Below, piece by piece: positions 56,790 to 64,000 of a DNA stretch of 64,000 nucleotides (the first letter of the stretch is position 1; the number at the start of each line of letters is the position of its first letter). The stretch is taken from assembly GCA_903632075.3 (NCBI GenBank), contig CAHIKZ030001202.1:1731001-1795000 (forward strand). The letters run 5' to 3'. Position numbers and translations under genes: made by a program. Source of the stretch: Acanthosepion pharaonis. Its lineage: Eukaryota > Mollusca > Cephalopoda > Sepiida > Sepiidae. A model generated the notes under the pieces. The model did not search any database, was not told the origin of the DNA, and was given only the letters and a program-made list of their open reading frames with translations.

Positions 56790-58080
56790 ATTAAATAAAC
56801 CATATTATCGTATGATGTATTATTATATCTGAGGAAACTTGTTGAGCTGTTCATGACATTTCCCATGCTAAAAAGCATAATTTGAAAGTGCCCATCTACT
56901 GTCCTGTACTAAATGACATAGAACAGGCAGTTTTGGGAGTAATTCCTAGAATAACTTTTTGGGAAAATTAATAAATTGAGTCGAAATATATAAAGACGAA
57001 CACACATACATCTAATCGTACAATAGTAGAATTCTAAAAATAAACTCCTCACGCCACGATTGAAAGCAATTTTAGCTTAGAACTCAGTTTCAAAGCTAAC
57101 CTTGTGAAAAGCCGTACACTCGCACGAGAAGACTAAAACCGGACATGACGTCATTCGCAATAAGTGGCATAAACACGATAACCGAATCATTTACTATTTC
57201 TAAACGTTTTTTGTTCATTCATAATTGTTTATTCATAATTGTGACCTCCATTCTGTTATGTCGGACATTGCTTTATACCCACATAGATATGTATATACAT
57301 ATATGATTGTCTGCTTGATTTCAAAGATGTCTTTGCACCAAAGCCACGCATTATAGGATCTGAAATGACTCTTAAAAAGCAGAAAGGCTTTTAAAAGTTC
57401 TATTACACTGCTACCAAATAAATCTGCCACTTTTATTATGTTTTATTTTTATATACCTTCATATGCCTGGTGTGACCAAACTTATTCTTATATTCTCTAA
57501 GGTCTCACGTTCAAGATGTATGTTGACTTTCAATCTTTTCTCTCTGTAATTGAAGCCTGATGTGACTTTTCAGCCCAGTTGGTATTGATGGCTGCGACTT
57601 GATTTCGTGCAATACCATCGCTTGCTTTATCCCCAAATATGAGCAGCGTGTATGTAGATTTGTAGTCGTGCAAAGGCTTTACATTTTCTTGCACAGATGT
57701 GGCAACGTTGGCCGACATTGCAGTAGTTCCTACAGTACAGCAGATCGATTTTGGAACCGTGGTATGGCACTCAATTTGAAAGTTAGCGTTTGACATGATA
57801 AATAACGACAAAATAAAATATTTTTGTCCAACTTTTTACCGTTTTGTTGGGGGAAGAAGAGTTTAAAGATTATGTTTAGGTTAAAATTGAAGTGTTGGAA
57901 TTTCATTCCAGTGCATAGCCTTATAAAATTTATAATGTACTAAAATTACAATTTTTATATGGACAAGATGTATGCACAAGCACATAATTACTAAATCATT
58001 GTGCCATCAAATAAGACCTTCATTTACTTCAAAGGGAAATCGTACTGAACAATATAGCTATATTATGATGTAATATGTTG
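56790..58080. other. Unassigned sequence
   Basis: A minus-strand frame at 57530-57811 (93 codons) is open but shows no recognisable domain. No repeat partner was found. A host exon cannot be ruled out. Confidence 0.3.
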
Positions 58081-58089
58081 TGATTTTCC

Positions 58090-58215
58090 AAGCGTAGCTC
58101 AAATATGGCACAAGGCCGAAAGTATCGGGCACCCAGCGAGGATCGAACTCACTACTCAGTCGTGATTGTTCTAGCGAGACAAGCTTGCTAACAATTAAAT
58201 CACCGAAAGGTGCTC
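58090..58215 (-). mobile_element. tRNA-derived SINE family C, minus copy
   Basis: Reverse complement has 'GTGAGTTCGATCCTCGCTGG' with B box AGTTCGATCC, and 'TTGTGCCATATTTGAGCTAC', the same order as the plus copy at 60330-60440. Confidence 0.7.
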
Positions 58216-58711
58216 AATGCAACATGTTATATGATGCAATAGTTTCACTGTGAGTTTCAATAAACAATGCAAATTTAAAACATTTTGTCATATAATGTCT
58301 GCCTAGTACTATTACAATGTTACATACACTTTTATCTGATATTTTGTTTTTATTAACTATGACCGATCAAAGGATCTAATAGTCTTTTTTGTAATGTCTT
58401 ACAAATTTTACAGTCTTTGCTTATCGAATACAATATAAAATTGCATATTTTGCATGTGGTGTTTCATAATTTAAATTCTGGTTTTAATATATTTTCCATT
58501 CTAATAAAAATATACCAACTTAATTTGGACTTGTTATTGAAATAGTGAAATTTTGAAGTCAGTTTGTAGACAAAAACCTACGGAAATTAAATATTTCTGT
58601 ACACGTTTTCAAATAATCTTTAAAACTAAATGCCCCAAAATTGGTAAAAGGTATGAATATAATTTTTTATGTCAAACCCAGTATTTACACCGAGTGCAAT
58701 AATGATTTTCT

Positions 58712-58731
58712 AAAAAAAAAAAAAAAAAAAA
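58712..58731 (+). repeat. Poly(A) run
   Basis: Twenty A residues. It may be the tail of a decayed retroposon on the plus strand; no body was recognised upstream. Confidence 0.6.
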
Positions 58732-58732
58732 A

Positions 58733-59925
58733 TGAAAAATAAGCATGCCTTGTTTTTACAGTAATATTTTTGGTGAGCCATCATATGTCGTTTTTTCCCG
58801 CCAACTGAGCCACCTTTTCCACACTCGCTGCATGACAAACTGTTTAACGTGTAGTTAACGATTTCTTTCGTGAATGTGGTGTCTTTTCTCGTAGCGAAGT
58901 ATACACATCTGTTAGGGTAGCGAGCTAATTCGTGTTTATGTTTCTTCAGAACATACCGATCCAACCCGTGGTTCATACTGCAACAATACTGAGAAAACTA
59001 TAGTTAAATTTCTGGGGAAGAGTGTATGACGATACAGGATCGTAGTTGAACAAGGCTAGTTGTCTTTTATCCACGTTGAGTTTTGGTATGACCATCGCTG
59101 ACAAATTTGAGCCATGGTCTTAGTTTAGTCTTGAAACCAGCAAGTGTCAACCAAAATTGTTTTGTACAGGACCTGGCCTGATTTGTAAACTCTGTTCAAA
59201 ATGCTCGTGGCGTTTCATGTAACTGCTGAGGCCAGAGCGGTTTCTACATGTTTCCTTAACTAATGTTAAGTTATGCTCAGCATAGTACGGATGACAATTT
59301 GTAAAAAGTCTACCAATATGAATCTTCCTGTGGCTAACGAGACATGCGTTGGAGTAAGATACTCGCCGTATTCATCACATGTGGATTGCTGGATAAATGA
59401 TTTCCTTTTTTCTGAAAGGTCCGCTTCGTCCTATCTGTATGCCTTTTCGCGGGATGACCACTTTTATAGAAAACAATTTTCTTAGTCTTGTCATTTTCGT
59501 CTAAAAAAGTAATTAATTTTCCTTCCGTGACTTTCTCTCAGTCTGAGTCTCTTGATCTGTACTTTGAAGTTGACTTCATTTGCTAATAACCAGTAAATTT
59601 TCCGTATCCAGTTTTGCGACAGGTCCAGCTGTTTTCAATTTAACAAAACTTCAGCTAGAAACTTCGAGCCTCATTATCCGACCCCCTGAAGCTTAGGGGA
59701 AAGATAACGAGGTACGAACACACCAGCTCCGGCTTACAAGACGAATTTGCATATAGCTATGCCATTCAAGTATTAAAATGAACTCAACTAAACGAAACTT
59801 CAAGGCCTCAGGGTTGACAACGGGTGTAATAGCGTTTTGCTGTCACTGAAAGCAAAAGTAGGTCAATTAGAGGAGAAATCTTTGTTGAAATGAAAAGTCA
59901 ACTTCCTTCGTCGCTATCAAATATA
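58733..59925. other. Unassigned sequence
   Basis: A minus-strand frame (58735-58976) has CSECGKGGSVGGKKRHMMAH, which looks a little like a zinc finger but does not have correct spacing. A plus frame at 59273-59485 has no motif. Both are left unassigned. Confidence 0.3.
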
Positions 59926-59929
59926 ATAG

Positions 59930-60050
59930 CGACGTGATATTGTGTTAATGTGTGTAGCGACGAGATGCTCGCAGGGAGAAATTAAAATGCATGCCTTCTT
60001 GAAGGTAATTTGTGCGAAGTGAACATTGCTATTCAATTCTTTGTATAAAT
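59930..60050 (+). repeat. Interspersed repeat F, copy 1
   Basis: 'gtgttaatgtgtgtagcgac', 'gatgctcgcaggga' and 'atgcatgccttcttgaag', then 'gtgcgaagt', are closely matched at 61205-61320. Confidence 0.6.
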
Positions 60051-60060
60051 TACTTATTTA

Positions 60061-60112
<52 letters not shown>
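60061..60112. repeat. (TA)n microsatellite
   Basis: TA tract. Confidence 0.95.
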
Positions 60113-60275
60113 GATAAAATAACGGAATACCAGGTCAATAATTATATCTACTCAAAAGCTTTTGGAAAAGAATTCAATCAATAACCATTAGGATAACGCA
60201 ATAAACCAAAACTACCCGACCTTTCTACTCATAATGTCTTATTGATTAGCATATACAAATAGTTGAGCTACCACC

Positions 60276-60277
<2 letters not shown>

Positions 60278-60340
<63 letters not shown>

Positions 60341-60431
60341 CGCTAGAACAATTACGAGCAAGTAGTGAGTTCGATCCTCACTGGGTACCCCTAATTTCGG
60401 CCTTGTGCCACATCTAAGCTACGCTTGGAAA

Positions 60432-60478
<47 letters not shown>
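60278..60478 (+). mobile_element. tRNA-derived SINE family C between two TA tracts
   Basis: TA at 60278-60335, then the SINE (60336-60436) with 'agtgagttcgatcctcactg' and 'ccttgtgccacatctaagc', then TA at 60437-60478. Confidence 0.75.
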
Positions 60479-60479
<1 letters not shown>

Positions 60480-60480
<1 letters not shown>

Positions 60481-60715
60481 CAAAAATATGTCCAAAAATA
60501 TGGCAGCAATACTCCATGCAAGGGCGAATGGTTGTTTTTGTATATTTGAAGTATCGATTCAGGGGAGAAAAATTTCCTGGCCCGGCACAGAGAGCCAACT
60601 TTCCTCGCGGTGGAAGAAGCAATTGACTCAATGTATTTGTTCCATCTCAGGTCAGCAGTCAACGTGAGACCGAGCAGACGCATTGCTTTATACATTGTTT
60701 TAAAAATAAAGAGTA
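60480..60715 (-). pseudogene. Jockey/CR1-like LINE, reverse-transcriptase tail
   Basis: MRLLGLTLTADLRWNKYIES, ARKVGSLCRARKFFSPESIL and YKNNHSPLHGVLLPY. Homologous to 9626-10090 and 10545-10814 but clearly a different subfamily (LTADLRW instead of FPTDIKW). Confidence 0.75.
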
Positions 60716-60870
60716 AATAATGAGCCATTATTATTGTTTTATTAATGAATTTATTTTAATGGTGGCTCCTTATTTACACCCCCTCCCCCGGTGCACTTTT
60801 TCACTTTCGCCGTTTATTATTAGTGTTTTTTTTTGGGGGGGGCGTTTGAGCTTTGTTCTAACTAATCGTT

Positions 60871-60950
60871 CTGAGGAAGTGTTGGACGAAAAATGTTCCT
60901 TTAAAACTAATATGTAAATTCCGTGGTATAAAATTTTAGTTCTAATATAT

Positions 60951-60994
<44 letters not shown>
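60871..60994 (+). repeat. PLE-like motif CTGAGGA...CGAAAAATG and (TA)n
   Basis: CTGAGGAAGTGTTGGACGAA then AAATG (60871-60895), followed by 60 bp of unique text and a TA tract (60955-60994). Same order as the hammerhead-like motifs, with GAAAC changed to GAAAA. Confidence 0.4.
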
Positions 60995-61002
<8 letters not shown>

Positions 61003-61204
61003 CAGATATATATATATACACTACAGTTCTTAAGTTTGAAACCTCCCCCAGAATTAGCATTGGATTAACTTGATAGATTGAAAAAAAAATAAAAAAAGGT
61101 CTGTTAGAATCATTGAAAAAAGAATGAAATCAATAATCAAGTTTATATTTTGAGAAACATTTGCAATGAATACCAGAAATTTGTGCTGCAGTAATGAAGG
61201 CTAA

Positions 61205-61320
61205 AGGATATTTTGTTAATGTGTGCATTGACGGGATTCTCGCAGGAAGCATTAAAATGTATGCCTTCTTCAAGTGCATTTTGGGCGAAGTTAATATAAA
61301 CAGCGTCAATCAGAATTCAA
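61205..61320 (+). repeat. Interspersed repeat F, copy 2
   Basis: Second copy of the repeat at 59930-60050, same orientation. Confidence 0.6.
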
Positions 61321-61339
61321 AATTAGCGATACTTAGTAA

Positions 61340-61925
61340 TAATGGCTGTTCCAATAATTGAACCGATTTTAAATGTGAATTAATTTTAAGCGTCTAATGA
61401 TTCTTTTTCTTTTTCTTTCAGATTTAACAACTTAAGTCATTGACAATTTCAACCATTTAAAGATTAATAATCAAACAATGTTAAAGTTATCGAAGCCTAT
61501 TACCAAAATGGACTTTTAAACAGAATTTCGAACACTTGGCGATTTTTTGGTCAACATAATCGACCAACCGAGAGTGCAATTGGAAGCGATGTAATGTTGT
61601 TGCGGAAAAATTCAGTTCCTGCTTGCGATGATGAATAGAGGGGTCTGGATTTTCGGCCACATTTTCATGCACTGCAGCAATGTTTTCAGCTGAATGGCGT
61701 AAACGAGCACGCAATGCTTTTTTCACATCTGCCAAAGACCCATTTTGTTTGAATTTACAAACAATTCTTCCAGTTGCAACCTTGAAACTTTAACACATTG
61801 TTTGATTGTTAATCTTTCCATGCTTAAAATTGTCAAAGACTTAAGTTGATAAATCTGAAAGAAAAAAAACATTAGACGCTTAAATGTAATTCACATTAAA
61901 AATCAGTCCAAGTTGGAACACCCTT
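61340..61925. mobile_element. Fold-back element from a mariner-like transposase start
   Basis: About 150-bp arms (61345-61500 and 61775-61920) are inverted relatives, with shared 'gaattaattttaagcgtcta'/'gtgaattacatttaagcgtc' text. Reading inward from each end gives the start of a transposase: from the left VKVIEAYYQNGLL, FFGQHNRPTESAI; from the right (minus) VCKFKQNGSLADVKKALRAR, LRHSAENIAAVHENVAENPD, SIHHRKQELNFSATTLHRF. The first part fits a paired-type HTH and the second an HTH/linker before the DDE domain. No catalytic domain is present. Confidence 0.65.
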
Positions 61926-62079
61926 TATAATATTATATGTGAGTTCCCAAATTGTATGACTTAAAGTACCAAATCTTTCAACCAAACCTAAAGTTCAGCA
62001 AATACAAAGCCCGAAAACTACACAAGTATAAATCGTTTCAATCATTTATGTTGAATAATGTGTATGATATGAATGAAAA

Positions 62080-62290
62080 AGGAGCTGTTAGGAATATTGT
62101 ACAGATAAGGAGGATAGATAAAGATTGACCTTTGACTTGAAGAGGTCAAGATTGTAGGGTAAACAGTTATAGTTAAAAATGATTACGATTAATGATGTGT
62201 TTGATATGAACGAATGTGTAGGTAGGAAGTCAATATAACGAGGATATAAGGGGGAAAGCTGAAGATTGACCACAGATAGAAACTCAGATA
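62080..62290 (-). pseudogene. LINE 3' end (jockey/CR1-like)
   Basis: The minus strand reads NYNCLPYNLDLFKSKVNLYL, SSLSVQYS and a stop. This is the terminal block (--YNL--FKS-VN-YL) of the LINE family. The rest upstream is degraded. Confidence 0.55.
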
Positions 62291-62356
62291 TAAATAAAAA
62301 TATATCTGTAAAAAGACAATATGAATAAAAGAAAAAGAAAATCTTTTCTTTATCGA

Positions 62357-62358
<2 letters not shown>

Positions 62359-62407
<49 letters not shown>
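62359..62407. repeat. (TA)n microsatellite
   Basis: TA tract. Confidence 0.95.
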
Positions 62408-62408
<1 letters not shown>

Positions 62409-62439
62409 AAATGAGAGAAAAAAATGGAGTAAAATTCCA

Positions 62440-62700
62440 CTATTCGTAAAAAATGTGCTCAATACAAAGCAGAGCAATATATTATAATTTTTATCATAAA
62501 AAATTATAATAAAAAAACATTGAAATCGCTTCACAAAAACTTTCATGTTTCAATACTTTGATTGTACTTCTTCAGGCGATGGAAAGTAACTAATGATAAG
62601 TAAGTTACTTAGTATTGGAACATGAAAGCTTTTGTATAGTGATTTCAATATGTTTTTATAATAATATTTTATAATAAAAATAATAATAACAATATATATA
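62440..62700. repeat. Palindrome of PLE-terminus-like sequence
   Basis: The left arm (62475-62560) has 'cattgaaatcgcttcacaaa', CATGTTTC and, on the minus strand, CTGAAGA...GAAAC (62547-62575). The right arm (62605-62700) is its inverse ('ggaacatgaaagcttttgta', 'gatttcaatatgttttt'). The arms are about 90 bp. It is followed by TA-rich sequence. Confidence 0.75.
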
Positions 62701-62731
62701 TATATTTATTATTATTTTTATTATAACATAT

Positions 62732-62763
<32 letters not shown>

Positions 62764-62825
62764 ACAGAATGAGATAGATAATGAGCAGAATGATAGAGAT
62801 AAATAGATAAATAATGAACAGAATG

Positions 62826-62895
<70 letters not shown>
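62732..62895. repeat. (TA)n and (GATA)n microsatellites
   Basis: TA at 62732-62757. GATA units at 62829-62895, with shorter AGAATGA/GATA text between. Confidence 0.95.
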
Positions 62896-62999
62896 TGTGA
62901 TATTATACAAGGAAAACGAGTGCGATTTAAGTAGGTGTGTTTGTCATTACAAAAAATGCCGATATACATAATTAAAAATAGATGTAAGCGCATCTTAAT

Positions 63000-63505
63000 T
63001 GGAATAATTATTGACTAAAAATTCACTTCAGTCAGAGAGAAAAAAAAAGCATGGCAGGAATATTTCCGTTGTCAATAACAAGGCTCCTTTTGGTAAAGAA
63101 GCGGCCATGTTTTTTGTTATGGATTTTTAATTCCCCATTCCTATAAATGCGTTTAGTTTTCCGCCTGCTTCTTCCATATTTTTTCTTCTCTTGGTTTTCA
63201 TCTTTCATTTATATCGGATGGAAGTTTTTTTTTCTTTTTTTGGTGGGAGAACTGCGCTTTGGATTTGCTTCCATGTATTTCATGGGACTAAAAACATATT
63301 ATTGCTTTACCTATTTATTTCATGCTCTTTTTATTCAAGGATTTCCTTTTTCCATTTCTAATTTAATACATTCATATCCTCAAGATTAATTTGATAGATT
63401 CGGGGAAAATGAAAACATGTTTTCTAATATATATGGAACTAAGCCACTAGAAAATCGATCATGTTATTCCAGTACATAATAATAAAGACGGGCTAGTTTT
63501 TTTTT
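63000..63505. other. Unassigned sequence
   Basis: A plus frame at 63147-63389 is Phe-rich and looks like noise. No repeat partner was found. Confidence 0.35.
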
Positions 63506-63509
63506 TCGA

Positions 63510-63750
63510 ATACACCCGTCTACTAGGGGGGGTAGTCAATCCCTGCTATAGACGACTGCTCAGGCACATTCTGTTTGTTCAATACGCACAGAGCCACCAC
63601 GTGGTCTGTAATAGAGCTGCTTAGCAGAACTTAGTTACAGTTTATGAGAGAAGGCGTATAATCTGTCATGATCAGCCGTTTGAACCATAGCAATACACTC
63701 AAACTCTCAGTCACGATGACTTATGACTTCGTGCTAGAACAAACATTGAT
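63510..63750 (-). mobile_element. SINE family D, 3' part, minus copy
   Basis: Reverse complement of 20975-21220, with landmarks 'gtcaatccctgctatagacg' (modified), 'gaggcacattctgtttgttc'-like text and 'tgacttcgtgctag'. The head is missing or lies outside the match. Confidence 0.55.
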
Positions 63751-63754
63751 GGCT

Positions 63755-64000
63755 CTCGGTCATTTCCGTCTGTCCATTTTCATTTACAAGGCCTTGATCA
63801 AGCCGTGGCATGGGTCTTCAAATACTTTCCAACCGTATGCTGGAAATGCATCCCCAAATTGACTCTCAAGTCGAGCATGGTGAGATGGTTGCATCTTTGT
63901 AGTAAGTAAAAGGATTTTGTCTATATGACAAAATTATAATATATAAATAATTATCGCTCTACTATCGGTATGGAGCCCTCTTTTGGATTAATGCTGTAAT
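63755..64000. other. Unassigned sequence
   Basis: Window end; nothing recognised. Confidence 0.3.

Noticed and set aside
57530..57811. 93-codon minus-strand frame as a gene
   Set aside because: No motif, no upstream or splice evidence and average composition; left as unassigned.
58735..58976. Zinc-finger protein (CSECGKGG...HMMAH)
   Set aside because: Cys/His spacing does not fit C2H2 or other finger types, and there is no conserved context.

Overview
The window is AT-rich animal nuclear DNA with a very high repeat load. Three things point to a mollusc, most likely a cephalopod of the octopus type: many tRNA-derived SINE families, pervasive (TA)n, (CA)n and GATA microsatellites, and a secreted or GPI-anchored multi-domain protein of an invertebrate 'DUF' family. 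The lineage is inferred from sequence style only; no database was consulted.

Only one host gene is clearly supported. It is an intact 754-codon minus-strand open reading frame at 34167-36431 encoding a cysteine-rich surface or secreted protein, with a poly(A) signal about 70 bases past its stop. Nearly everything else is transposon remnant, SINE, palindrome or microsatellite. One two-part exon-like region (about 17000-17420) is recorded at low confidence.

Layout. 0.6-7.4 kb: remnants of an RTE-like non-LTR retrotransposon and tRNA-derived SINEs, one SINE inserted in a LINE with a perfect 13-bp target duplication. 8.9-10.8 kb: two jockey/CR1-like LINE fragments. 11.3-13.3 kb: a Tc1/mariner-type remnant, a composite SINE and an RTE-like LINE tail. 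13.5-20 kb: microsatellites, a long-TIR DNA transposon (15.85-17.0 kb), nested repeats and a palindrome. 20.1-20.7 kb: a short TIR element carrying a helix-turn-helix transposase fragment. 20.8-29.9 kb: SINEs, mariner remnants and Penelope-like element (PLE) pieces with GIY-YIG endonuclease remnants. 30-34 kb: pyrimidine tract and microsatellites. 34.2-36.4 kb: the gene. 37-43 kb: palindromes and two tandem internally deleted mariners. 43.5-47.0 kb: a Tx1-like LINE, 5'-complete in appearance but lacking reverse transcriptase, preceded by a cluster of TTCTAGAA sites. 49.2-51.1 kb: two adjacent Tc1/mariner-superfamily pseudogenes. 51-64 kb: SINEs, inverted tRNA-like pairs, PLE remnants, a fold-back transposase element (61.3-61.9 kb) and LINE tails.

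The most interesting pattern is a set of hairpin-forming inverted repeats next to (TA)n tracts, together with a recurring short motif, CTGA(A/T/G)GA, A, stem, then usually GAAAC, that resembles a hammerhead-ribozyme core. It occurs in PLE-associated repeats and also in the 3' tail of an abundant SINE-like family. The elements share sequence, so a mobilisation partnership is a reasonable hypothesis, but activity is not shown here.
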